Positions 33,350-41,631 of a stretch of DNA of 57,717 nucleotides are shown in pieces (the first letter of the stretch is position 1; every line of letters begins with the position of its first letter). Origin of the DNA: Candidatus Omnitrophota bacterium (GTDB taxonomy: Bacteria; Omnitrophota; Gorgyraeia; Duberdicusellales; Duberdicusellaceae); assembly GCA_016932855.1 (NCBI GenBank), contig JAFGCB010000039.1, positions 1 to 57,717 on the forward strand, read 5' to 3'. The notes below the pieces were generated by a model. That model was not told the origin of the DNA, searched no databases, and saw only the letters and a program-made list of their open reading frames with translations. Position numbers and translations under genes: made by a program.

Positions 33350-34040
33350 TCGCGGGCAGGAGCTCTCTGGCTATCCTTTTCATAAGCTGCCAGACGTCAG
33401 GGTAAAGATTCATTTTGGAAGCGCCGGCTTTCCGGGAAAGATAGACAACGGGTATTTCCTTTATTTTAAGGCGGTTATTCTTTGCGGCGATAATAAGGTC
33501 GAAATCCGGCCAGCGGCATTCGGTAAACTCAATGTCCATAGCTTTTTTGAAGCCTTTAGTTCCGCAGAGAGTATCGGTTACGCGCCGCTTAAGAAGATAC
33601 GAGAATATTTTCGCGGTTATCTTATTTGAGATGTAGTTTTTAAAGGGCATCGCCCCCTTTTCCATGCCGTATATAAATCTTGTACCCATTAAAAACTGAT
33701 CTGGATTATTTTGAAGTTCTTCGTGGAAGACCACAAGGCACTGTACGTCAACAGTCATGTCGGCGTCATGTATTATTATAAAATCCCCCGCGGCAGATTT
33801 TATACCTTCTTTTATAGCTTGGGTTTTGCCTCTGTTAGGAAAAAGGTTGACTAATCTTACGTTTTCGTTATTTTCAAGGATTTCTTCGGCAATTTCCTTT
33901 GTTTTGTCTTTTGAGCCGTCGTTTACGATAATTATTTCGAAAGGCTGGTTTAAGGCCAGTATTCGTTCCGCACATTCCCTGATGTTGCCTTCTTCGTTGT
34001 AGCAGGGAATTATTACGCTTGTCTTATTTTTTTGGCTCAT
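33330..34040 (-). CDS. Family 2 glycosyltransferase (polyprenyl-phosphate mannose/glucose synthase-like)
   Basis: A 236-residue GT-A enzyme resembling dolichol-phosphate mannosyltransferase. SVIIPCYNEEGNI opens the nucleotide-sugar fold, EIIIVNDGSKDKT follows, and IIHDADMTVD carries the DxD metal motif at about 93-97. RVTDTLCGTKGFK and KEIPVVYLSRKAG are typical of DPM1-like synthases. No membrane helices are visible, so it would act at the cytoplasmic face. The start MSQKNK is preferred; a longer start 36 bp upstream adds residues not seen in the family. Its 3' end overlaps the GT-C gene, forming a donor/transferase pair. Confidence 0.9.
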   Translation of the reverse strand: MSQKNKTSVIIPCYNEEGNIRECAERILALNQPFEIIIVNDGSKDKTKEIAEEILENNENVRLVNLFPNRGKTQAIKEGIKSAAGDFIIIHDADMTVDVQCLVVFHEELQNNPDQFLMGTRFIYGMEKGAMPFKNYISNKITAKIFSYLLKRRVTDTLCGTKGFKKAMDIEFTECRWPDFDLIIAAKNNRLKIKEIPVVYLSRKAGASKMNLYPDVWQLMKRIARELLPANDKNKK

Positions 34041-34094
34041 CTCTATTAAGATACCATAATTAGTATAGCTTGACAATTATTGAAACTTTTTCAG

Positions 34095-34123
34095 TTGCAA
34101 TAGGTTTTTTTCGGTGATATGAT
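34095..34123 (+). promoter_or_regulatory. Promoter of the receiver-domain gene, probably leaderless
   Basis: TTGCAA, a 17-nt spacer and TATGAT end 6 nt before the ATG of the receiver protein. No Shine-Dalgarno fits in between, so transcription would start at or next to the A of the start codon. A TTGACA-like box at 34070 points either way in this divergent gap. Confidence 0.55.
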
Positions 34124-34129
34124 TCTAGT

Positions 34130-34498
34130 ATGGATAAGAAAAAAGTTTTAATCGTTGATGACGAAAAAGATATAAGAGAGCATGTTGGCTCCATGCTCGC
34201 CTCTTCCGGTTTCGAGGTGATTTCTTCGGAAAACGGCCTGGATGCCTTGAAGCTTGCCGCTGAAAACAAACCTGATTTGGTGCTTTTAGATATTTTCCTT
34301 CCTGATATTGACGGAGGAGAAGTGGCTAACAGATTGGCAACTAATCCTTCAACTTCCCAGATACCCATAGTTTTTCTTACCGGGCTTGTCACCAAGCAGG
34401 AGCGAAAAGAGCCTGAAAAAATAGGAAAAAACTTCGTTATCGCCAAGCCTCTTTTAAGGTCGGAGCTGCTTTCTACTATCAGCAAGGTTCTGCGATAA
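34130..34498 (+). CDS. Single-domain response regulator (CheY-like receiver)
   Basis: A 122-residue receiver domain without an output domain. Asp10 and Asp11 form the acidic pocket, Asp54 is the phosphorylation site in LVLLDIFLPD, Thr at FLTG and Lys106 in AKP complete the active site. It would act by protein-protein contact. No histidine kinase is adjacent. No Shine-Dalgarno is present, and the promoter suggests a leaderless message. Confidence 0.92.
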   Translation: MDKKKVLIVDDEKDIREHVGSMLASSGFEVISSENGLDALKLAAENKPDLVLLDIFLPDIDGGEVANRLATNPSTSQIPIVFLTGLVTKQERKEPEKIGKNFVIAKPLLRSELLSTISKVLR

Positions 34499-34536
34499 TC
34501 CCCGAAATTGCTTGCCTTTCCGGAAAAAGTTTAACA

Positions 34537-34565
34537 TTGACGCCCAGGGGTATTTTTATTATAAT
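34537..34565 (+). promoter_or_regulatory. Promoter of the EF-G-like gene
   Basis: TTGACG, a 17-nt spacer and a consensus TATAAT form the best sigma70-type promoter in the window. It lies about 57 nt before the start codon, which also has a strong AGGAGG site. Confidence 0.75.
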
Positions 34566-34622
34566 TTCTAATCCTGTCAAAATTTAAATTTTAATATAAT
34601 TTATATTTAGAGGAGGCTTATT

Positions 34623-36668
34623 ATGCGAGATAAACTTTCCAATAAGAGGGTATTTATGATATGCGGTCATGCCCATTCAGGGAAAACATCTCTTTCTGAA
34701 GCCCTGCTTTTTAACGCCAAGGCAACCACCCGCTTAGGGAAAGTTGATGAGGGAACTTCTCTTAGTGATTATGCCGAGGATGAGATAGAAAGAAAAAGCT
34801 CCATAAATTGCTCATTTTTTCATCTCAACCATAATAATAATCTTATTCAATTTATAGATGCACCGGGATATGTGGATTTTATCGGCGAGGTAATCTCAGC
34901 AAGTTTTGCCTCTGATTTCGCTGTTATAGTAGTTGACGCTACTTCAGGAGTCGGGGTCGGTACAGAAAAAGCCTGGGAAATAGCAAAGGCAAGGAATTTA
35001 CCTTGCCTTTTTTTTATCAGTAAGCTTGATAAAGAAAATACTAATTTCGAGAATACCTTGAACGAGATCAACAATTCCCTTACTAAAAAGGCGACTCCCC
35101 TTGTATATCCTTTAGGTCAAGCGGAAAAATTTACTGATGTAGTAAACATTTTAGATAAAGCCAAGCTTGATGCCTTGGGGCCCAACGATAAAGACAAGGC
35201 TTTGAAAACTTACGGCGGTGTTGTCGAAAACATAGCTGAAAGCGACGACGCCCTTCTTGAGAAATATTTAAATAAAGGCAGTCTTGATTATAAGGAGATT
35301 GCCCCGGCTTTAAAAAAAGCCATAGTTTCAGGAGATATTTTTCCTGTTTTCGCTGGCTCAGCCACTTCTCTTATAGGAATAGAATCTTTGCTTAACGCTC
35401 TTGTAGAAATTATGCCCAGTTCGGAAGCTTTGCCTAATTTGCCAGCTAAGACCGATGACGGCAACGCCGTTGAAATCGAGCGTAAAATCGAAGCTCCTTT
35501 TTCTGCCCGGATTGTCAAGACAATATCCGATCCTTATGTAGGCCAGCTTAGCATATTCAGGGTTTTTTCCGGCAAGCTCGATTCTAATACCGGCTTCTAC
35601 AACTCTACAAAAGGCCACAAGGAGAAAATCGGGCAGATGTATTTTCTACAAGGCAAGGAGCAAAAGCCTCAAGAGACTATTTTTGCCGGAGAAATAGCTA
35701 CGGTTGCTAAATTAAAAGACGCAGAAACAGGAGATTCCTTAAGCGACGGCTCTCGAAAAATAATATTCAACGAAATAAACTTTCCCGAGGTTACCTACTC
35801 GGCCTCGGTTAAACCCAAGACCCGTCAGGACGAAGAGAAGATTTCCCAGGCTCTGCAGAGGCTTGCCTTGGAAGATCCTACCTTTAAAATCGGCAGAGAC
35901 CCCCAGACTCATGAGCTGATAGTTTCAGGATTGGGAGAGCTGCATATAAAGTTAGTTGTGGAGCGGATTAAAAGCAGATTCGGCACTGATGTGGAGTTAG
36001 GAAAGCCCAAAGTGCCTTATAGAGAAACAATCATTAAGTCAGTTAAAGTTCAGGGTAAATACAAAAAACAGACAGGCGGCCGGGGCCAGTACGGAGACGT
36101 ATGGATTGAGTTATCGCCTCTTGAAAGAGGAAAGAGTTTTGAATTTGTAAATAGTATCGTAGGAGGAGCAATCCCCCGTAATTTCATCCCCTCGGTGGAA
36201 AAAGGAATAAAAAAGGCTATGACCGAAGGGTTTTTGGCCGGATGCCCCATAGTCGACGTAAAGGTAGACTTGTATGACGGTTCTTACCATCCGGTTGATT
36301 CTTCGGATATCGCTTTTCAGATTGCCGGTTCTATGGCTTTTAAGAAAGCCATGGAACAGGCGGGTCCGGTTATTCTAGAGCCGGTAATGGATGTAGAGAT
36401 TTCCGTTCCTGAAGAATTTATGGGTCAGGTTACGGGAGACATAAGTTCGCGTCGAGGCAGAGTCCAGGGTATGGTTACCAAAGGAAAGAATCAGACGGTA
36501 AAGGCCCAGGTGCCTTTAGGGGAGATGTTTAAATATGCCTCGGATTTACGCTCGGTTACCGGCGGAAGAGGCTCATATTCGATGAGTTTTTCTCATTACG
36601 AAATAGTTCCTCAAAGAGTTGCCCAGCCGATCATCGATGAAGCTAATAGTGCTAAGGTGGAAAAATAA
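34623..36668 (+). CDS. Divergent elongation factor G-like protein
   Basis: A 681-residue translational GTPase-family protein. The P-loop is GHAHSGKT (15-22). G3 reads DAPGYVD (79-85) where classical EF-G has DTPGHVD, so the catalytic histidine is Tyr. G4 reads SKLD (133-136) instead of NKMD. Domains II to V follow in full, with GGRGQYGDV, a FEFVNSIVGGAIPRNFIPSV segment and RRGRVQGM near the C-terminus. DTPGY is the pattern of the EF-G-like paralogues seen in several bacteria. Whether another canonical EF-G exists cannot be seen here. AGGAGG lies upstream of ATG. Confidence 0.9.
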   Translation: MRDKLSNKRVFMICGHAHSGKTSLSEALLFNAKATTRLGKVDEGTSLSDYAEDEIERKSSINCSFFHLNHNNNLIQFIDAPGYVDFIGEVISASFASDFAVIVVDATSGVGVGTEKAWEIAKARNLPCLFFISKLDKENTNFENTLNEINNSLTKKATPLVYPLGQAEKFTDVVNILDKAKLDALGPNDKDKALKTYGGVVENIAESDDALLEKYLNKGSLDYKEIAPALKKAIVSGDIFPVFAGSATSLIGIESLLNALVEIMPSSEALPNLPAKTDDGNAVEIERKIEAPFSARIVKTISDPYVGQLSIFRVFSGKLDSNTGFYNSTKGHKEKIGQMYFLQGKEQKPQETIFAGEIATVAKLKDAETGDSLSDGSRKIIFNEINFPEVTYSASVKPKTRQDEEKISQALQRLALEDPTFKIGRDPQTHELIVSGLGELHIKLVVERIKSRFGTDVELGKPKVPYRETIIKSVKVQGKYKKQTGGRGQYGDVWIELSPLERGKSFEFVNSIVGGAIPRNFIPSVEKGIKKAMTEGFLAGCPIVDVKVDLYDGSYHPVDSSDIAFQIAGSMAFKKAMEQAGPVILEPVMDVEISVPEEFMGQVTGDISSRRGRVQGMVTKGKNQTVKAQVPLGEMFKYASDLRSVTGGRGSYSMSFSHYEIVPQRVAQPIIDEANSAKVEK

Positions 36669-36735
36669 CTTTTTCTTAAATGATTTTTCCTGGCGGCAAC
36701 TTTCCTTTAAAATAATTAAAATTTAAAATTTAGAC

Positions 36736-37428
36736 ATGAAGATAGGTTTTCTAGGTTTGGATTTAACCCAGGGTAAGGTAAAATATCACGACCCGCGCCT
36801 TGTAGAGCTGGAAAAGAAATTCCTTCCTCAGAAAATCAGCTCTTTTTTTGTAGAATTTACAGACCAGAGGCTTGAGGCCGTTGATGTTATTGTTTGTGCC
36901 AAGAGCAAAATCCTCGATGTTTTTATACCGGATATGGAGACTTTTGAACGCAGGCTCAAAGTTTGCGAGGATGCAGGCGAAAAGGCCCTTCTTACCAGAT
37001 GCATTCAGGCCCTAGAGCAAGAGAAGCCTTTGTGCGATTTAGAGTTTTCCGAAGGTGATTTAGGGATCCTTAAGAGATTCCAGCTTCTTACGACAAGGCC
37101 TACTCTTATTGAGGATAAGGATCCGGATGATCTGGAAGGGTTTTTAAGAAAGGTTTTCCTCAAGGCCGAGGCAATATTTTTTTACACCGGAGGAAAAAGG
37201 GAAGTTAGGGCTTGGCTTATTAAGAAAGGCTCGACTGCGGTTGAAGCCGCAGCCAAGATACATACAGATTTAGCCAGAGGATTTATTAAGGCTGACGTGG
37301 TTAACTTTAATGATTTTGCAAGCGTCTATAATATGCAGGAAGCCAGGACAAAAGGCCTGGTTAAAGTTGTGGATCGCGACTATATCGTTGAAGACGGTGA
37401 CATCATAGAGATTAAATTTAACGTTTGA
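36736..37428 (+). CDS. YchF-like protein without a functional GTPase domain (DUF933)
   Basis: The last 85 residues (AIFFYTGGKREVRAWLIKKG to EDGDIIEIKFNV) match the DUF933/TGS-like C-terminus of the Obg-family ATPase YchF very closely. The first 140 residues are YchF-like in outline (MKIGFLGL, FVEFTD, DVIVCA, IDMETFERR-like helices) but have no P-loop GxxxxGK, no G3 DxxG and no NKxD. At 230 residues it is far shorter than YchF (about 360). It cannot bind nucleotide in the normal way. TAAAAT lies 6 nt before the ATG with no Shine-Dalgarno. Confidence 0.85.
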   Translation: MKIGFLGLDLTQGKVKYHDPRLVELEKKFLPQKISSFFVEFTDQRLEAVDVIVCAKSKILDVFIPDMETFERRLKVCEDAGEKALLTRCIQALEQEKPLCDLEFSEGDLGILKRFQLLTTRPTLIEDKDPDDLEGFLRKVFLKAEAIFFYTGGKREVRAWLIKKGSTAVEAAAKIHTDLARGFIKADVVNFNDFASVYNMQEARTKGLVKVVDRDYIVEDGDIIEIKFNV

Positions 37429-37575
37429 GACACAGATGATCACAGATGAATAAAGTAGATGATCACGGATGAAGAGTGTAGAAGATAAAGGATTTCCACG
37501 GTATCCGCAGATATTCATTAGCCCACCATTGACGCAGTTCAATTAATAAATTTTCTCTGTGTAAAAGTAATAAAA
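37429..37575. repeat. Intergenic CACAGATGATCACAGATGA word repeat
   Basis: GATCACAGATGAATAAAGTAGATGATCACGGATGAAG are variants of one 10-mer, repeated three times. A related block follows mnmE at 40762. No gene is seen before mutT. Confidence 0.55.
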
Positions 37576-37980
37576 ATGAAAAGAGAATTAGACGTAGTTG
37601 CTGCTTTCATTACTCAGGCAGGTAAGGCATTGTTATGTCAAAGAAAAGAGGATGATGCTTTTGCTAATTTATGGGAATTTCCCGGAGGAAAAATCGAAGA
37701 AAAAGAATCTCACGCCAGCGCTTTAAAAAGGGAAATAAAAGAAGAGCTGGCCCTGGACATAGAAGTAGGCCCTTTGGTCGAGGTATTCGAGGACGAAATC
37801 CCGGCCCTTAAGATAAAAGTATATCTTTATAAAGCCCTAAGGCTTAAAGGAGAGATTAAATGTCTTGAATGCAAAGATTTTGGATTTTTCGGCCTTGACG
37901 AAATCAGGAGACTCAAACTTGCTCCGGTTGATAAAAAAATCGCTGATTATTTGGAAGGATTAGAAAACAAGCCTTTATGA
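37576..37980 (+). CDS. mutT: NUDIX hydrolase, MutT-like (8-oxo-dGTP diphosphatase)
   Basis: A 134-residue pyrophosphohydrolase that would remove oxidised nucleotides from the pool. The Nudix box is GGKIEEKESHASALKREIKE followed by ELALDI, matching Gx5Ex7REUxEExGU with Ala in place of the last Gly. FANLWEFPGG and a CLECKDFGFF segment fit the MutT/MutY-C branch. It overlaps folC by four bases (ATGA). Confidence 0.88.
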   Translation: MKRELDVVAAFITQAGKALLCQRKEDDAFANLWEFPGGKIEEKESHASALKREIKEELALDIEVGPLVEVFEDEIPALKIKVYLYKALRLKGEIKCLECKDFGFFGLDEIRRLKLAPVDKKIADYLEGLENKPL

Positions 37981-39338
37981 GATTAAGTTATAAAAAAACC
38001 ATTAGTTTCCTTGAGTCTTTTGTCAATTATGAAAAATATGCCGCTTTTGGCTATAAAAAGTCGTTTAAACTAGAACGGGTAAGAAACCTTTTTAAAAAAC
38101 TTAAGATAAATCCCAAAGCTTTACGAACCGTTCATGTCGCCGGAACTAAAGGCAAGGGTTCGACTGCGACTTTTCTTTCTTTTATTTTAGCAAGTTGCGG
38201 TTACAAGGTGGGTTTATATACTTCTCCGCATTTCGATGACTTCAGGGAAAGGATTAAAATAATCAAGACCAAAGACTCAAGACCAAAGACTAAAGACCAG
38301 AAAATAGAGAGTAAGCTGATATCCCAAAGAGAGGTTGTTTCTCTGGTAAACAAGATAAGGCCCGTGGCAGAGAAGTTAAGATGCAGTAGGAAATCGGGCC
38401 GCTTAAGCTTTTTCGAAGTTTATACCGCTTTAGCCTTTAAATATTTTTTAGAAAGAAAAGTAGACTTTGCGGTGCTTGAGTGCGGCCTGGGAGGAAGATT
38501 AGATGCCACTAATCTTTGCCTGCCGGATGTTTCAGTCATTACTCATATAGGGTTTGATCATACCCAGCAGTTAGGAAATTCTTTAACTAAGATTTCCCGA
38601 GAAAAGGCGGGGGTTATCAAATCCGGAATTCCGGTAGTCTGCGCTCGTCAGAAAGATACAAGCCTTAAAGTTTTAAAGCTTAGGGCAAGAAAATCCAGGT
38701 CACCTTTGTATATTTACGGCAGAGATTTTTCCGCCAGCAATATAAGGCTTACCAGAATCTCAACTTCCTTTGATATCGCATCTTCACTGGGCAGCCTAAG
38801 AGATTTAAAAATCGGGCTTAAGGGCAGGCATCAGGCGGAGAACGCTTCCTTGGCGGTTTTTTCTTATCAGCTTCTTAGGCAAAGGCGCAACCTTAAAAAA
38901 GATTGCTTCCGTCAGGGGTTGAAGGAAGCTGAAATTTCAGGAAGATTCCAAATTATTGAAAAAAATAAAAATAGGTTTTTATTGGATATCGCTCACAACC
39001 CTTCATCTATTAAGGTATTAAACTCAGCGATTAAAGATTATTTTCCTTCGGAAAAGATTGTCCTTATTTTCGGGTGTTCCAGGGACAAGGACGTAAAAAA
39101 CATGCTAAAAAATATTAAATTTGATAATATAATACTTACCAGGGCAGACCACCCCCGGGCTTATGAGCCCGGGCAGATAAAAGAAATATGCGGCTTAAGA
39201 AGGTGTTTCCTGGAAGATGAATTGAAGGCCGCCTTAAGAAAGGCTTTAAAGATTTCCAAGCCAAAGGATTTAATAGTAATAACAGGCTCTTTTTTTTTAG
39301 TAGCGCAAGCACGCCATTTAATACATAATGGAAGATAA
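37977..39338 (+). CDS. folC: Bifunctional folylpolyglutamate synthase/dihydrofolate synthase
   Basis: Adds glutamate to (dihydro)folate or dihydropteroate. The 453-residue Mur-ligase-like protein has HVAGTKGKGSTATF as its ATP loop, SPHFDDFRERIKI, VLECGLGGRLDATN and IGFDHTQQLG. The second domain shows LDIAHNPSSIKV, FGCSRDKD and DHPRAYEP. Between about 96 and 111 there is a charged insert, KTKDSRPKTKDQK, encoded by GACCAAAGACT word repeats and absent from the family. It overlaps mnmE by 11 bp. Together with folE downstream it supplies folate steps. Confidence 0.94.
   Translation: MRLSYKKTISFLESFVNYEKYAAFGYKKSFKLERVRNLFKKLKINPKALRTVHVAGTKGKGSTATFLSFILASCGYKVGLYTSPHFDDFRERIKIIKTKDSRPKTKDQKIESKLISQREVVSLVNKIRPVAEKLRCSRKSGRLSFFEVYTALAFKYFLERKVDFAVLECGLGGRLDATNLCLPDVSVITHIGFDHTQQLGNSLTKISREKAGVIKSGIPVVCARQKDTSLKVLKLRARKSRSPLYIYGRDFSASNIRLTRISTSFDIASSLGSLRDLKIGLKGRHQAENASLAVFSYQLLRQRRNLKKDCFRQGLKEAEISGRFQIIEKNKNRFLLDIAHNPSSIKVLNSAIKDYFPSEKIVLIFGCSRDKDVKNMLKNIKFDNIILTRADHPRAYEPGQIKEICGLRRCFLEDELKAALRKALKISKPKDLIVITGSFFLVAQARHLIHNGR
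38264..38301 (+). repeat. Degenerate tandem word repeat inside folC
   Basis: CAAGACCAAAGACT occurs twice and is followed by AAAGACC, all in frame. It encodes a Lys/Asp/Thr-rich insert between two conserved folC segments and resembles the intergenic word repeats in style. Confidence 0.6.
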
Positions 39339-40761
39339 AAATTTATTTAAATTTAACGATACTATAGCTTCTATAGCTACCGTGCCGGGCATGGCTTCGG
39401 TGGGCATAATTAAGATATCCGGCCCGAAATCTTTAAGTCTAGTTTCAAGGATATTTCTGCCCCGCAGAAGAAAAGATTTGAAAAAGGAAAAAACCTATAC
39501 TCTTCATTACGGATGGATAATAGAAAAGTCAAAAGTCAAGCGTCACACGCCTCAGGATGCAGGAAGCGCGTTGGATAATGGGGTTGTGGATGAAGTCTTG
39601 ATTTCAGTCATGAAAGCGCCTTTTTCTTATACCCGAGAGGATGTTGTAGAGGTTTATTCTCATTCAGGCCAGGTGGTTTTAAATAAAATACTGGATCTTG
39701 TTTTGGAAAAAGGAGCAAGGTTGGCGCAGCCGGGTGAGTTTACCAGGAGAGCTTTTTTATCAGGCAGAATTGATTTAACCCAGGCAGAAGCAGTTTTAGA
39801 TATTGTCCAGGCCCGCTCAGAGCAGTCTTTGAAGATAGGCCTTTCGCAGCTTAAAGGAAAGTTATCGGACCGGATAAAGAATATTGAGCGGCTTCTAAAA
39901 AATATATGCGTCGAATTAGAGGCGGATTTGAGTTTTCCTGAAGATATAAAGATAAATAAACGCTTTATATCACGCGGCATTAAACAGGTAAAGAGCGGTA
40001 TAGAAAAGCTATTGGAAAATTCCCGGGAAGGAAGGTTTTTAAGAGAGGGTGTTTCCTGTGTTATTTGCGGAAGGGCCAACGTGGGAAAATCCTCGCTTCT
40101 TAACATGCTTCTTAAAGAAGAAAGAGTGATTGTTACGCCTCTGGCAGGGACAACCAGGGACGTAGTCGAGGATAATATTAATATACGGGGCATGCCTCTT
40201 AAAATTTATGATACCGCGGGGATTTTAGAGCCCAAAGATTTAATCGCAAAGAAAGCGATGGAGAAATCGTATGCAAAGATTGAGGAAGCGGACTTGGTTC
40301 TTTTGGTATTCGACGCCTCCCAGAGGCTTTGCCGGGATGATTTTTTCCTTATAGATAAGGTTAAGGAAAAACAAACAGTTTTTGTAATTAATAAGGATGA
40401 TCTACCTTCCAAAATTGATACAGCCAGGCTTGCAAAGTACAAAAATAGAATGGTAAGAATCTCGGCCTTAAAGAATAGAGGCCTTGAGAATTTGGAAAAG
40501 GCAATATTAAAAGTAATTTTTAATAAAGGGTTGCATAAAGACGGGGAAGTCTTTGTTTCTAATGCAAGGCATATCAGCCTTTTTAAAGAGACGCTTAAGT
40601 CTGTAGATGAGGCGGAAGCTTATTTTAATAAAGGTCATTCCTTAGATTTTGTCTTCTTTTCTTTAAAGGACGCTTTGACTAAATTGTCTCAGATTACAGG
40701 GAAAGATATTTCGGACGATATTCTTGATTCTATATTCAGTAATTTTTGCATCGGTAAGTGA
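39328..40761 (+). CDS. mnmE: tRNA modification GTPase MnmE
   Basis: With MnmG it makes the 5-carboxymethylaminomethyl group at wobble uridine. The 477 residues contain the folate-binding N-domain (SIATVPGMASVGIIKISG), a helical domain, and an inserted Ras-like G domain with GRANVGKSSLLN, TTRDVVED, DTAGI and NKDD. The essential C-terminal Cys is in FCIGK, the last residues. A Lys/Asp/Ala-rich insert (about 64-86, EKSKVKRHTPQDAG) sits where most MnmE proteins have a short turn. The gene overlaps folC. A TATA-type site was not searched for further. Confidence 0.95.
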   Translation: MEDKNLFKFNDTIASIATVPGMASVGIIKISGPKSLSLVSRIFLPRRRKDLKKEKTYTLHYGWIIEKSKVKRHTPQDAGSALDNGVVDEVLISVMKAPFSYTREDVVEVYSHSGQVVLNKILDLVLEKGARLAQPGEFTRRAFLSGRIDLTQAEAVLDIVQARSEQSLKIGLSQLKGKLSDRIKNIERLLKNICVELEADLSFPEDIKINKRFISRGIKQVKSGIEKLLENSREGRFLREGVSCVICGRANVGKSSLLNMLLKEERVIVTPLAGTTRDVVEDNINIRGMPLKIYDTAGILEPKDLIAKKAMEKSYAKIEEADLVLLVFDASQRLCRDDFFLIDKVKEKQTVFVINKDDLPSKIDTARLAKYKNRMVRISALKNRGLENLEKAILKVIFNKGLHKDGEVFVSNARHISLFKETLKSVDEAEAYFNKGHSLDFVFFSLKDALTKLSQITGKDISDDILDSIFSNFCIGK

Positions 40762-40898
40762 TAGACACAGATGATCACAAATCTTCGGGTATCGGGTTTA
40801 GGGTGCGGGGTGTCGGGGATAAAGATTACGCCACCCGATAGGCATACCCGAAATTATAAGCTGTAATCTGTGGATAAATAAAAGAAGGAGAGGCTGAA
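40762..40898. repeat. Intergenic inverted repeat before folE
   Basis: CACAGATGATCACAAATC at the left pairs in part with TAATCTGTG at the right. Inside, TTCGGGTATCGGGT pairs with ACCCGATA-GGCAT-ACCCGAA. The result is a long imperfect hairpin between mnmE and folE. It has no T run, so it is not a standard terminator. Confidence 0.5.
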
Positions 40899-41456
40899 AT
40901 GGATAGGAAGAAAATCGAGAAAGCAGTAAGGATGATTCTGGAGGCAGTAGGAGCGGACTTAGAGAGAAAAGACATTGCCTCTACCCCGAAAAGAGTCGCC
41001 CAGATGTATGAGGAGATTTTAAGCGGTCAGCACAAAGACCCTACAAAAGAGCTGGAAGTAATACTAGAGCAGAGGCATGATGAGGTAATTCTCTTGCGGG
41101 ATATCCCCTTGTATTCAGTCTGCGAACACCATCTTTTGCCCTTTGTGGGCAGGGCCCATGTTGCCTATATCCCTGATAAGAGGATAACCGGCTTAAGCAA
41201 GCTGGCTAGGGTAGTTGATGTTTTATCGAAACGCCTGCAGGTCCAGGAAAGGCTTACTACTCAGATCGCTTCGAGCATAATGAAAAAACTTAAACCCAAA
41301 GGAGTAATAGTAGTGATTGAGGCTGAACATCTTTGTATGTCTATGCGGGGAGTTAAAAAGCCCGGAGCAGTTACAGTTACTTCGGTGGTAAGAGGTATAT
41401 TCAGGAAGAATCAGAAGACCCGTCAGGAAGCCTTAAGCCTTATCTTTAAAAAGTAA
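40899..41456 (+). CDS. folE: GTP cyclohydrolase I
   Basis: Converts GTP to 7,8-dihydroneopterin triphosphate, the first step of folate (and pterin) synthesis. The 185-residue protein has [12 protein letters not shown], the zinc and active-site motif [29 protein letters not shown] and [16 protein letters not shown], which carries the second zinc Cys. A strong GGAGAGG site lies before the ATG. Together with folC it indicates a working folate pathway. Confidence 0.96.
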   Translation: MDRKKIEKAVRMILEAVGADLERKDIASTPKRVAQMYEEILSGQHKDPTKELEVILEQRHDEVILLRDIPLYSVCEHHLLPFVGRAHVAYIPDKRITGLSKLARVVDVLSKRLQVQERLTTQIASSIMKKLKPKGVIVVIEAEHLCMSMRGVKKPGAVTVTSVVRGIFRKNQKTRQEALSLIFKK

Positions 41457-41499
41457 TTTCAAAGCTGGCAGATTACAGAAATTGTTGCGGGGTTAAATC

Positions 41500-41600
41500 C
41501 CCAATCTCAAACTTTGTACGAATGTACGAATTTTTTACGAATCTACGAATTCGTATATTCGTAAGGATTCGTAAATCCGTAGATTTATTTGGTAGTTTTT
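41500..41600. repeat. Intergenic TACGAAT word repeat
   Basis: TACGAAT occurs at least four times, then its reverse complement ATTCGTA three times (CGAATTCGTATATTCGTAAGG), forming a palindromic block. It lies between convergent folE and the helicase gene and may serve as a terminator. Other copies are at 17850 and 47600. Confidence 0.65.
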
Positions 41601-41631
41601 GAAATTGGGATTTGAAAGTAAGATACAGTCT

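Noticed and set aside
39660-40193. 177-codon antisense frame in mnmE
   Set aside because: It is a shadow of a strongly conserved gene on the other strand.
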